A stretch of DNA of 64,000 nucleotides from DASUPK01 sp963744105 (GTDB lineage: Bacteria; Actinomycetota; Thermoleophilia; Solirubrobacterales; 70-9). This document shows positions 17,115 to 25,446 of the stretch, piece after piece. The translations under genes were made by a program, and so were the position numbers. Location of the stretch: NCBI GenBank assembly GCA_963744105.1, contig CAVUSJ010000001.1:62001-126000 (forward strand), in the 5' to 3' direction. Under the pieces are notes generated by a model, which saw nothing but the letters and a program-made list of their open reading frames with translations, ran no database searches and was not told the origin of the DNA. Numbering within the stretch: position 1 is the first letter of the stretch; each line of letters opens with the position of its first letter.

Positions 17115-18422
17115 ATGCCCGCGTCGATGGCCCTCAGGGACCTACATCTGGCCGACCTGCACCAGCGGGCCCGCGAGCTCGGCCTGCCGCGGTACCGGAT
17201 GTTGACCCGCGACGAGCTGATCGAGGCGATCGAAGAGCATGGTGGCGAGTCCGACGCGCCCCCCAAGGAGGTTGCCGCCCCCGCAGCCGCCACCGAGACC
17301 GAGGCTCTTCCGGAAGAGGCCGGTGGCGACGAGGGGGCGGCTTCCGATGATCAGGAGGAGGAGGAGGAGGCTGCTGAGGAGGCCGAGGCCGAGGAGGTCA
17401 CCGGCGTGCTTGACCGGATGCCCCAGGGCTACGGCTTCCTGCGGCTGAGCGGCATGAGCGAGGCGGAGGGGGACGTCTACGTGTCGGCGTCGCAGATTCG
17501 CCGCTGCGAGCTCCGTCCGGGCGATCAGGTGAGCGGCCCCGCGAGGCAGCCGCGACGGGGCGAGCGCCACCGCGCGCTCGTCCGGGTCGAGATGGTGAAC
17601 GGCCAGAGCCCGGAAGGCGAGCGCAAGCAGTTCGAGGACCTGACCGCGTCACCGCCCCACCGGCGGCTGCTGGAGCCGGACGCTCCCGGCGATCCGCTGG
17701 TCCGTGCCGTAGACCTGCTCGGGCCCCTGGCCTTCGGCCAGAGGGTGCTGGTGCTGGCGCAGCCCCGCTCGGGCAGGACCACCCTGCTGCGGGCGCTGGG
17801 AGCGGCGATCGCCGATGCCGGCGCGCACGTCTGCGTCCTGCTCGCCGACGAGCGGCCGGAGGAGGTGACGAAGTGGGAGCGCGCCCTGCCTCAGGCGGAG
17901 ATCTTCGCCGCGACCGCCGACCAGGAGCCCCGCGACCAGATCCGTGCGGCTGAGCTCGCCATGGGCCACGCCAAGCGGCTCGCCGAGTCCGGTGAGGATG
18001 TCGTCGTGCTGATCGACTCGCTCAGCCGGCTCGCTCTCGGCTATCGCGACCCCGCCCGCGTCAAGCGGGTTTTCGGAGCGGGCCGGGAGCTCGACGAGGA
18101 GGGGAGCGGCTCCCTCACGATGATCGCGACGGTTCTCGACTCCGATGACCGGGGCGCGGAGGTGCGAGAGGCGCTCGAGACCACCGAGAACATGCTGCTC
18201 CGGCTCGACGCCGGCCTGGCCGCGAAGGGCATCGTGCCCGCGCTTGTGGCTGCGGACTGCCGCGCCTCCGGGGAGAACGAGCTGCGGGACGCCGAGGAGA
18301 TGGAGAAGGTCCGCCGCCTGCGCGCCGAGCTCGCGGATATGAACACCGAGGAGGCCGCCCAGGCGCTCTCTGACCAGATCGTGGCGACCGCGAGCAACGC
18401 GGAGCTCCTCAGCCGGTTGTAG
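17115..18422 (+). CDS. Rho-like protein with degenerate ATPase and RNA-binding motifs
   Basis: The 435-residue product has a Rho_N/SAP-like helical segment (8-42), an acidic linker, a Rho cold-shock-like RNA-binding domain (about 96-165) and a RecA-type domain. VLLADERPEEVTKWER and LIDSLSRLA are clearly Rho. However, the P-loop reads PRSGRTT (217-223), with Arg at both positions where Rho has Lys (PKAGKT). The segment between the LIDS block and FGAGREL is about 16 residues shorter than in E. coli Rho and lacks the Q-loop. The RSGTRKEE block carrying the arginine finger is replaced by RASGENEL. It may be a non-translocating Rho paralogue. I would expect a canonical rho elsewhere. Confidence 0.85.
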   Translation: MPASMALRDLHLADLHQRARELGLPRYRMLTRDELIEAIEEHGGESDAPPKEVAAPAAATETEALPEEAGGDEGAASDDQEEEEEAAEEAEAEEVTGVLDRMPQGYGFLRLSGMSEAEGDVYVSASQIRRCELRPGDQVSGPARQPRRGERHRALVRVEMVNGQSPEGERKQFEDLTASPPHRRLLEPDAPGDPLVRAVDLLGPLAFGQRVLVLAQPRSGRTTLLRALGAAIADAGAHVCVLLADERPEEVTKWERALPQAEIFAATADQEPRDQIRAAELAMGHAKRLAESGEDVVVLIDSLSRLALGYRDPARVKRVFGAGRELDEEGSGSLTMIATVLDSDDRGAEVREALETTENMLLRLDAGLAAKGIVPALVAADCRASGENELRDAEEMEKVRRLRAELADMNTEEAAQALSDQIVATASNAELLSRL

Positions 18423-19748
18423 TTGGCACCTCGACGTCCACACCTCAGGGACGTCCTTCACCTGCCGCGCGTGCCCGGCATCCCCGACGTCTTTCACCGC
18501 GTCCGGATTCCCGACGACCTGGAGGCGGCGACGACGAGGGGGGACGAGGCCGAGGCAGCTGCGGCGGGGCTCGGCCAGGAGACGGTCGAGCGAATCTGGG
18601 AGGCGGCGGTGGACCTCTACCGGAGCGGCGTCCATCCGGGCCTGGCGCTCTGCGTGCGCCGCGAGGGCCAGGTGGTCCTCGACCGGGCCATCGGACACGC
18701 ACGCGGCAACGGGCCCGACGACCCGGAGGATGCCCCGAAGGTCCCGATGACCCCGGACACCCCGGCCTGCATCTTCTCGGCGTCGAAGGCGGTGACGGCG
18801 ATGGTCGTCCACCTGCTCGACGAGCGCCGCAAGCTGCACATCGGCGACCGGGTCAGCGAGTACATCCCGGAGTACGCGCAGAACGGGAAGGAGGGGACGA
18901 CGATCGCGCACGTACTCGCGCACCGCGCCGGGGTCGCGTCCATGCCGAAGGAGACGCGCGAGCTCGACGTGCTCATGGACACCGAGCGCGTCGTCAGGTT
19001 GATCTGCGAGGCGAAGCCCGCGATCAGGCCGGGACGACTCCTCGCTTACCACGCCGTCTCCGGTGGCTTCATCCTCGGCGAGATCGTCAGGAGGGTCACC
19101 GGGAAGTCGGTCCGTGAGGTGCTGGCCGACGAGATCCTCGATCCGCTCGGGTTCAGGTGGGGCAACTACGGGGTGGCCGAGAGCGACGTCGAGAAGGTCG
19201 CTCCGAGCTACGTCACCGGGCCGCCGCTCCTGCCGCCGCTCTCCACGCTCGCGAACCGCGTGCTGGGCGCCCCGATCGACGAGGTGGTCGAGGTGTCGAA
19301 CGACCCCCGGTTCCTGACGGCCGTGATTCCCTCGGCCAACGTGTTCACGAGCGCAAACGAGCTGGGGCGCTTCTTCGAGATCTTTCGCGCAGGTGGAGAG
19401 CTGGGCGGCGTACGGGTGATGGAGCCGAGGACGATCCGCCGCGCGCTCACCGAGCAGTCCCACCTCGAAATCGACTTCTCGCTGGTCTTTCCGACGCGGT
19501 TCTCCTACGGTCTGATGCTCGGCGCCGACTACGTGAGCCTCTACGGCCGCGACACCGATCTCGCCTTCGGCCATCTCGGGCTGATCAACATCATGGGCTG
19601 GGCCGACCCGGAGCGCGCGATCTCCGTCGGCCTGATCACGACCGGCAAGGCGATCGTCTACCCGGAGCTGCCTCGCTTCTACGGAGTGATGTCGCGAATC
19701 GCCGGCGAGGTGCCGAAGACCGAGAAGCCGAGCTGGCTGACGGGCTAG
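18423..19748 (+). CDS. Serine hydrolase, beta-lactamase class C/esterase family
   Basis: The frame opens directly after the Rho-like gene. TTG at 18423 is one possible start and GTG at 18471 another. The product (441 residues from the TTG) has the family's SxxK motif (FSASKAVTA, catalytic Ser and Lys), a Tyr motif in LLAYHAVSGGF, and GHLG in place of KTG near the C-terminus. No signal peptide is visible, so it is probably a cytoplasmic esterase or amidase of the EstB/beta-lactamase-like group and not a resistance enzyme. It converges on the following minus-strand gene with no gap. Confidence 0.87.
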   Translation: MAPRRPHLRDVLHLPRVPGIPDVFHRVRIPDDLEAATTRGDEAEAAAAGLGQETVERIWEAAVDLYRSGVHPGLALCVRREGQVVLDRAIGHARGNGPDDPEDAPKVPMTPDTPACIFSASKAVTAMVVHLLDERRKLHIGDRVSEYIPEYAQNGKEGTTIAHVLAHRAGVASMPKETRELDVLMDTERVVRLICEAKPAIRPGRLLAYHAVSGGFILGEIVRRVTGKSVREVLADEILDPLGFRWGNYGVAESDVEKVAPSYVTGPPLLPPLSTLANRVLGAPIDEVVEVSNDPRFLTAVIPSANVFTSANELGRFFEIFRAGGELGGVRVMEPRTIRRALTEQSHLEIDFSLVFPTRFSYGLMLGADYVSLYGRDTDLAFGHLGLINIMGWADPERAISVGLITTGKAIVYPELPRFYGVMSRIAGEVPKTEKPSWLTG

Positions 19749-20225
19749 CTAGGCGCGGTCGCGGCCGCCGTACGCTACGGCGCCCCACGACGGCTCGGCG
19801 GAGAGCTCGATCAGCTCGGAGTCGCGATCTGGCTGGACGTAGCCGAAGGTCTGCGTCGCTTCGTCGAAGACGATGTCGAGCTCGCCCTCCTTGACGCGCT
19901 GGTCCAGCCAGGCGCCGCGGAAGACGAGGCGGCGAAGCCAGTGCACCAGGCTCTTGTTGGACGGCCCGACGAGCTCGTCCCAGTTCTCGTTGACGTGGCC
20001 GCCGAGAGGAGAGCAGGGCTCCCGGATCTCGCCGTTGACGGCGAGCTCGAGCAGGTCCTCCAGCTCATGCTCATCGAGGCCCTGGCGGACGAAGTCCAGC
20101 TTGACCGCCGCCTGCTCGACGCGCTGGGCGAAGTCCCGCTCGTTGAAGGAGAAGCGGAGCTCTCCGTACTCGAGCACGTAGTCGGCGCCCGACTCGTAGT
20201 TTCCTCTGCGTGCGGTCTCGTCCAC
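19749..20225 (-). CDS. Hypothetical acidic protein
   Basis: A convincing coding frame runs on the minus strand, rich in Asp/Glu and Trp, with no membrane segment. The start is uncertain. A GTG at 20225 gives 158 residues; a TTG at 20300 would add 25 residues that look non-coding. The sequence contains HVNENWDELVGP and LVHWLRRLVFRGAWLDQR. I recognise no family, and no catalytic pattern stands out. About 100 bp without a gene (20226-20330) separate it from the Tag gene. Confidence 0.6.
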   Translation of the reverse strand: MDETARRGNYESGADYVLEYGELRFSFNERDFAQRVEQAAVKLDFVRQGLDEHELEDLLELAVNGEIREPCSPLGGHVNENWDELVGPSNKSLVHWLRRLVFRGAWLDQRVKEGELDIVFDEATQTFGYVQPDRDSELIELSAEPSWGAVAYGGRDRA

Positions 20226-20330
20226 GGCGTTGGTGCATCTTTGCGGATGCGGGTGCTCACCGCCAGCAATTCGGGTGCCCTGGGAGAGCGGTTGCAGCAA
20301 AAGGGAACCCAGGGTCGGTGTCGACGTGTG

Positions 20331-20909
20331 CTAGCGGAAGGCGCAGCCGGCGAGGTGGTCGTTGACGAGACCGACGGCCTGCATCGTCGCGTAGGCAGTG
20401 GTCGGCCCGACGAAGACGAAGCCGCGGCGCTTGAGCTCCTTCGAGAGCGCCGTCGACTCGTCGGTGAGCGCCGGGATGTCCCTGCCGGACTTCGGGGCCG
20501 GACGCGTCTTCGGATCGGGGGCGAAGCTCCAGATCAGCTCGTCGAGCGTCTCACCGGCTGAGTGCAGCTCGCGCGCGGCGCGAGCGTTGGCGATTGCGGC
20601 CTCGATCTTCTTGCGATTGCGGACGATGCCCTCGTCCGAGAGCAGGCGCGCGACGTCCCTCTCGCCGTAGCCGGCGACCTTCTCGAGGTCGAAGCCGTCG
20701 AAGGCCCCGCGGAAGTTCTCGCGCTTCCGCAGGATCGTGAGCCAGGAGAGTCCCGACTGGAAAGCCTCCAGCGTGAGCCGCTCGTACAGCTCGTTCTCGC
20801 CGTGGACCGGACGGCCCCACTCGGTGTCGTGGTAGTCGATGTACTCGGGGGCGCTGAGCCCCCACGCACAGCGAGGCTTGCCATCCGGCCCCGGCTCGAG
20901 CCCGCTCAC
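20331..20909 (-). CDS. tag: DNA-3-methyladenine glycosylase I
   Basis: The GTG start at 20909 overlaps the globin stop (GTGA) and gives 192 residues, the usual Tag length. Visible family features are the N-terminal zinc ligand region (RCAWG, then YHDTEWGRP), SGLSWLTILRKRENFR in the helix-hairpin region, and the C-terminal NDHLAGC with the other zinc ligands His and Cys. The enzyme excises 3-methyladenine from alkylated DNA. The gene is translationally coupled to the truncated globin gene. Confidence 0.94.
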   Translation of the reverse strand: MSGLEPGPDGKPRCAWGLSAPEYIDYHDTEWGRPVHGENELYERLTLEAFQSGLSWLTILRKRENFRGAFDGFDLEKVAGYGERDVARLLSDEGIVRNRKKIEAAIANARAARELHSAGETLDELIWSFAPDPKTRPAPKSGRDIPALTDESTALSKELKRRGFVFVGPTTAYATMQAVGLVNDHLAGCAFR

Positions 20910-21382
20910 GGCTGGTACGGCGGTGCGACGCCCCAGCCCCAGCGCGGGGTGGGCGCCTCCTGCGGCACGTCGGTGTCGCCGGGCTGTGAGTTGTGGAGGG
21001 CGAGGCGCGTGCCCCACTCGACGTACGCCATGAACGCCGAGCGGAACTCGGGATCGTCGGGCAGCCCCGCGTCGTCGGCGGCCATGCTCATCAGGGTCGC
21101 GAAGCGCAGCCGCTGCTCAGCAGTGATGCCGAGGTCCTTGTGCTTGGTGACCATGCGGTGGTAGCCGCCCAGCTCGTCCGTGTAGTCGGCGGGCCCGCCG
21201 AAGACCTCGCACCACCAGAGCGTCACGTTGCGGCGGTGCTCCTCGCTCACCCCGCCGGGGAAGAGAGGGGAGATCAGCTCGTCGCCCTCGACCCGGTCGT
21301 AGAAGGCGTCGATCAGCCGCTCGAAGGCCTCATGGCCGCCGGCCCACCAGTACAGCGTCGGCGTGTCCCCCTGGTCGTTCAC
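20906..21382 (-). CDS. Group II truncated haemoglobin
   Basis: This 158-residue protein starts at a GTG. It shows the TrHb fold markers: an N-terminal LYWWAGGHEAFERLIDAFYDRV helix pair, the FPGG...HRRNVTLWW segment, and YHRMVTKHKDLGI with the proximal His before the LGI turn. The Trp-rich distal region resembles trHbO. It probably binds O2 or other diatomic ligands. Pairing with Tag in one transcript may reflect shared use under stress, but that is inference. The Pro-rich C-terminal 25 residues are extra to the globin fold. Confidence 0.9.
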   Translation of the reverse strand: MNDQGDTPTLYWWAGGHEAFERLIDAFYDRVEGDELISPLFPGGVSEEHRRNVTLWWCEVFGGPADYTDELGGYHRMVTKHKDLGITAEQRLRFATLMSMAADDAGLPDDPEFRSAFMAYVEWGTRLALHNSQPGDTDVPQEAPTPRWGWGVAPPYQP

Positions 21383-21428
21383 CGACCCAACGTATCGCCT
21401 GGCTCGAGCCGGCCGGTGACAGCGCCGA

Positions 21429-22760
21429 CTACTTCTTCTTGCTCTTGATCCTCAGCTTCGCCACCTGAGTCCTTGCCAATCCTCCCTGTGGCGCGAAGGT
21501 GATCCGGGCGCGCACCTTGACCTTGCCCGTCTGACGCAGCTTCTGCTTGGCCGGCTTGGCAAGCCGGAGCGCAACGGTGATCGTCGGCGGGTCGCCCGAC
21601 GCGCCGGATGGCTTCAGCAGCAGCTGGCGCTTCTTCTTTGCAGCCGAAGCGCTGAGCGAAGAGGCCGCGTCGCTGACCGTGACCACGCCGGTCGCCTGAA
21701 CGCTGACGAGCAGCTTTCTGCCCTTGACCCTGAAGCTGAAGGTGTTGACCGCGGCGTAGATCTCCGCACTCTGCAGGTACGACGTACCGTCCTGTCCGCC
21801 CGCGACGAGCACCCGCCCGTCGGGCAGCGAAGCGGCGAAGGCACCCGAGCGGGCGGTGCCCATTGCCCCGATCCCCGCGGAGCTGAAGGTGTTGGTCTTG
21901 GGATCGAAGACCTCGGTGCTGGACAGGGCGGGTGAGGTGGCGCTGGCCCCGCCCGCGACCAGGACCCGGCCGTCGGGGAGAGGGGCGGCGACCGCACCGA
22001 CGCGCTCGGTGCCCATCGAGCCGATCCCGGCCGAGCTGAAAGTGTTCGTGCCGGGATTGAAGATCTCGGCGCTCGAGTGGATGGGATCGTCGTCTCGGCC
22101 CCCGGCGACCAGAACTCGGCCGTCGGGGAGCGGGGCCGCTACGGCGCCCGTGCGCACGGATCCCATCGTTCCGACCGGGCTGAAGCTGTTCGTCTGCGGG
22201 TTGTAGACCTCAGCGCTGTTCAGGAACCCGACGCTGTTGTTGCCTCCTGCCACCAGCACCCGTCCATCCGGAAGGGAGGCGGCGGCCGCATTGGCCCGCG
22301 GAACGACGAGCATCGGCCCCGGGCTGAAGCCGTTGGTCTGAGGATTGAAGAACAGGGTCGTCTGAAGCGTGGAGGAGCCCTGGTTGCCGCCGGCGATCAG
22401 CACCCGCCCATCGGATAGGCGCGCCGCGGCGACGTTGTACCGGCCGGTGCCCAGAGCCGGGAGCCCGGCGGAGCTGAAGATGGAGGCCTGCGGGTTGAAC
22501 GCCTCCGTGGCAAGGACATCAGTGCCGTTCGTGCCGGCGACCACCAAGACCCGGCCGTCCGGAAGAGGCGCGGCCCCGGCGCCGGCCCGCCGGGTCTCGA
22601 GCGAACCCGTAGGGGAGAAGGAGCCGGACCCGCTCGCGGTCGCGAGCTGAGGCGTGAGCAACGCGGCGAACAGCGCCACCGCCGCGCAGGTCGTCCACAG
22701 CCCCTTGCTCAGCCGTAGGCCTGGCCAGGCCCACTGCCGATTCAACGCTCTTGCGCCCAC
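21429..22760 (-). CDS. Secreted Kelch-repeat beta-propeller protein
   Basis: The GTG start has an AGGAG site upstream. The 443-residue product has an N-terminal signal or anchor segment (about 19-42). About six Kelch repeats of roughly 48 residues follow, each with LPDGRVLVAGG and a FNPQTNTFS-type strand. The last 120 residues form a beta-rich domain with basic clusters (AAKKKRQLLL) and end in KSKKK. The family forms a beta-propeller, and no catalytic tyrosyl-cysteine cofactor residues can be assigned. An extracellular or surface-bound binding role is likely. It has its own strong-looking promoter. Confidence 0.88.
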   Translation of the reverse strand: MGARALNRQWAWPGLRLSKGLWTTCAAVALFAALLTPQLATASGSGSFSPTGSLETRRAGAGAAPLPDGRVLVVAGTNGTDVLATEAFNPQASIFSSAGLPALGTGRYNVAAARLSDGRVLIAGGNQGSSTLQTTLFFNPQTNGFSPGPMLVVPRANAAAASLPDGRVLVAGGNNSVGFLNSAEVYNPQTNSFSPVGTMGSVRTGAVAAPLPDGRVLVAGGRDDDPIHSSAEIFNPGTNTFSSAGIGSMGTERVGAVAAPLPDGRVLVAGGASATSPALSSTEVFDPKTNTFSSAGIGAMGTARSGAFAASLPDGRVLVAGGQDGTSYLQSAEIYAAVNTFSFRVKGRKLLVSVQATGVVTVSDAASSLSASAAKKKRQLLLKPSGASGDPPTITVALRLAKPAKQKLRQTGKVKVRARITFAPQGGLARTQVAKLRIKSKKK

Positions 22761-22824
22761 GTGGCAATCTCCTCTCGGCTCTCCTTCCCCCCGAGGTCGC
22801 CTGAGCTCCCGGTCGAGCGCCCCA

Positions 22825-22854
22825 AGCCTATGGAAGCCGCCGGGGGCGTGTCAA
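22825..22854 (-). promoter_or_regulatory. Promoter of the Kelch-protein gene
   Basis: On the minus strand a consensus -35 TTGACA (22849-22854) is followed after 18 bp by TAGGCT (22825-22830), which fits the actinobacterial TANNNT -10. It lies about 65 bp upstream of the GTG at 22760 and points at the Kelch gene. It is the best sigma70-like promoter I found in the window. The rest of 22761-22881 shows nothing else. Confidence 0.65.
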
Positions 22855-22881
22855 CGGAACGCCTGACCGGCGAGGGCTCGT

Positions 22882-23574
22882 CTAGCGCTGCCGGCCGAAG
22901 ATCCGCAGCAGGAAGAGGAAGAGGTTGATGAAGTCGAGGTAGAGCGCGAGGGCGCCCATGATCGCGGCGCGTCCCTCGGCCTCTCCTGTCAGCCCCTGCT
23001 TGTTGATCTGCGCGAGCTTCTGCATGTCGTACGCGGTGAGCGCGGCGAAGATGGCGACTCCGGCGTACGTGGTGATCCAGTAGAGCGTCGAGTTCGCCCA
23101 GAAGATGTTCACGACCGTCGCCAGGATCAGCCCGATCAGGGCCATGAAGGCGATCGCGCCGACCTTGGAGAGGTCGATGTGCGTGACCGCCCCCCAGACG
23201 GCGAGCGCTCCGAACATGCCGGCGGTGATCAGGAAGGCCGTGAAGATCGACTGCGTCGTGTAGAGCTCGAACAGGAAGGCGAAGGTGACGCCGACTGTCG
23301 CCGAGTAGAGGAGGAAGAGGAAGGTCGCGAGCCCGACCGACATCCGGGGGAGCAGGAAGACCAGGAGCAGGACCAGCGCGAGCTGCGCGATCACGACGCC
23401 CATGACGATTCCCGGCGACTCGGTGATGTCGGTGAGCAGCTTGTCCGACGAGCCGATCGCCGCCGCGGTCCCGCCCGTGATCGCGAGCCCAACGAACATC
23501 CAGAGGAAGACCCGCTGCAGGAACGTCGAGTCGGGCCGGGCGACCGCAACCGGTGGCTGTGCCGCGTACTCCAT
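22882..23574 (-). CDS. Bax inhibitor-1/YccA family membrane protein
   Basis: This 230-residue protein has seven hydrophobic helices. It carries the family's conserved segments, including the N-terminal FLQRVFLWMFVGLAITGG and the C-terminal ALYLDFINLFLFLLRIFG, where a conserved Asp sits in the last helix. BI-1 relatives such as BsYetJ are pH-dependent calcium-leak channels; that is the likely but unproven role here. ATG start, divergent from the DUF192 gene 16 bp away. Confidence 0.93.
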   Translation of the reverse strand: MEYAAQPPVAVARPDSTFLQRVFLWMFVGLAITGGTAAAIGSSDKLLTDITESPGIVMGVVIAQLALVLLLVFLLPRMSVGLATFLFLLYSATVGVTFAFLFELYTTQSIFTAFLITAGMFGALAVWGAVTHIDLSKVGAIAFMALIGLILATVVNIFWANSTLYWITTYAGVAIFAALTAYDMQKLAQINKQGLTGEAEGRAAIMGALALYLDFINLFLFLLRIFGRQR

Positions 23575-23590
23575 GCGGCCGGCAGCTTAT

Positions 23591-23899
23591 GTGAGGGTGG
23601 GGACGCCGCTTCGCTTCCGAGGACTCGTGCGCGCCGAGGTCCTGGGTGCGACCGTGCCGGTCGCGACCACCGTGTCGAGCCGCCTCCTCGGCCTTGCGCT
23701 GCTCCGCCGCGAGCGCGCCGGGGCAAGCCTGTTGATCCCGCGCTGCCGCAGCGTCCACACCTTCGGCATGCGCTTTCGGCTCGACGTGCTCTTCCTCGAC
23801 GAGCATGACCGCGTGATCGAGCTGCGCCGCTCGGTGCCGCCGTGCCGCGTCATACGCTGCCCTGGCGCGATGGCCGTGCTCGAGCTGCCCTCCCCGTGA
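23591..23899 (+). CDS. DUF192 family protein
   Basis: GTG start giving 102 residues. The family core is clear: GLALLRRERAGASLLIPRC, then SVHTFGMRFRLDVLFLDEHD and a VLELP ending. DUF192 proteins are small beta-barrel-like proteins of unknown function. Many are exported, but this one lacks a signal peptide and appears cytoplasmic. Its stop overlaps the GTG of the MFS transporter, so the two are co-translated. Confidence 0.85.
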   Translation: MRVGTPLRFRGLVRAEVLGATVPVATTVSSRLLGLALLRRERAGASLLIPRCRSVHTFGMRFRLDVLFLDEHDRVIELRRSVPPCRVIRCPGAMAVLELPSP

Positions 23900-25350
23900 T
23901 CGGCGGTCCCAACCGGCACTGGTGGGTGCTCGTCGGCACCTGCATGGGTCTCTTCCTGCTGATGCTCGACTCCACCGTGGTCGCGCTGGCGCTGCCGACG
24001 ATCGAGAAGGAGCTCCACGCCTCCGCCGACAACGTGCAGTGGATCCTGAACGGCTACCTGCTCGTAATCAGCGTGCTGGTGGTGACGGCGGGCCGCCTCG
24101 GCGACATCTACGGGCGCAGGCTGGTCTTCCTGATCGGGATGGCGATCTTCGCCGCGGGCTCGGTGCTGGCCGCCGTCGCCGGGGACGACCCCATGCTGGT
24201 CGCGGCCCGGGTCGTGCAGGGCGTCGGCGGCGCGGCGATGCTCTCGCTCTCCCTGGCGATCGTGAGCCACGCCTTCCCCGCGGAGCAGCAGGCGAAGGCG
24301 CTCGGAATCTGGGCCGCAGTCTCGGCCCTGGCGCTCGCGATCGGCCCCCTCGTGGGCGGCCTCCTGATCGACGTCGACTGGCGCCTGATCTTCTGGATCA
24401 ACCTGCCGATCTCGGCGCTCGGCATCTTCATCACCTGGGCCGCCGCGCACGAGTCCCGCGACGAGACCGCTCCGCCGAAGCTCGACCTGCCCGGGCTCGC
24501 CACCTTCACCCCGGGGCTGCTGCTCGCCGTCCTCGCCCTGGTGCGCTCGGATGACTGGGGCTGGGGATCGGGGAAGACCCTCGGGCTGCTCGCCGTCGGC
24601 GCACTCCTGCTCGCCGCCTTCTGGACGATCGAGCACCGGGTCGACTCGCCGATCGTCGACTTCAGCCTCTTCCGTAACGGTCCCTACCTGGGGGCTTCGG
24701 CGGCAGCCTTCGCGCTGGTCGGCGCCTACTGGGCGGTGATCTTCTTCCAGCCCCAGTACCTGCAGGAGATCCTCGGGCACGGCGCGGTCGCGGCCGGGCT
24801 GCTGGTGCTGCCGATCACTGCGCCGATGGTCTTCATCTCTCCCTTCTGTGGCCCGCTGATCGACCGCCTCGGGCCACGCGCGCTGATGACCTTCGGGATG
24901 GTCTGCGGGGCGGTGGGCCTCGGGCTGCTCACCCAGATCGACGCGGACAGCTCATACGGCTCGCTGATGCCGGGCTATCTGCTCTTCGGCATCGCGCTCG
25001 GCCTGGTCTACGCGCCGATGTCGACGGCGGCGATGCTGGCGATGCCCCGCGAGAAGGCGGGGATCGCGGCGGGCGTGCTGGCGATGATCCGGGTGACGGC
25101 GGGCGCCGTGGCGCTGGCCTTGACCTCCGCCGTCTTCCAGGGCATCCAGGCGAACCAGCTCGACGTGCATCCCGGCGACGTCGCGGGCGCCTTTGCAACG
25201 GCGCTGGCCGACTCCACTTGGGTCCTGGTCGGCCTGGTGGCGGTCGGCGCGGTGCTGACCTGGGCCCTGGTCCGGCGGACCGGGGAGGAGCACCCGCAGC
25301 CGGAGGAGCACCCGGAGCACAGACTCGAGCGCCGCCGACTGCACCTCTAG
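23896..25350 (+). CDS. MFS transporter, DHA2 (EmrB/QacA) family
   Basis: I take the GTG overlapping the DUF192 stop as the start (484 residues); a GTG at 23842 would only add non-conserved residues. The protein has about 14 membrane helices. Motifs include LDSTVVALALPTIEKEL in helix 1, GRLGDIYGRRLVF (motif A) and GPLVGGLLIDVDWRLIFWIN (motif C region), all typical of proton-driven drug exporters. The C-terminus is a hydrophilic Glu/His/Pro/Arg-rich tail. The substrate is unknown, and no regulator lies adjacent. Confidence 0.93.
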   Translation: MIGGPNRHWWVLVGTCMGLFLLMLDSTVVALALPTIEKELHASADNVQWILNGYLLVISVLVVTAGRLGDIYGRRLVFLIGMAIFAAGSVLAAVAGDDPMLVAARVVQGVGGAAMLSLSLAIVSHAFPAEQQAKALGIWAAVSALALAIGPLVGGLLIDVDWRLIFWINLPISALGIFITWAAAHESRDETAPPKLDLPGLATFTPGLLLAVLALVRSDDWGWGSGKTLGLLAVGALLLAAFWTIEHRVDSPIVDFSLFRNGPYLGASAAAFALVGAYWAVIFFQPQYLQEILGHGAVAAGLLVLPITAPMVFISPFCGPLIDRLGPRALMTFGMVCGAVGLGLLTQIDADSSYGSLMPGYLLFGIALGLVYAPMSTAAMLAMPREKAGIAAGVLAMIRVTAGAVALALTSAVFQGIQANQLDVHPGDVAGAFATALADSTWVLVGLVAVGAVLTWALVRRTGEEHPQPEEHPEHRLERRRLHL

Positions 25351-25446
25351 ATTCGCTCGGGCGGGGCCATTTGCGGGGGATTTCGGGTTCGGAGTAGGTG
25401 GAGAACACCGACACCCAGCGGCCACCGGGGTGGTTGCATCAAGGGC

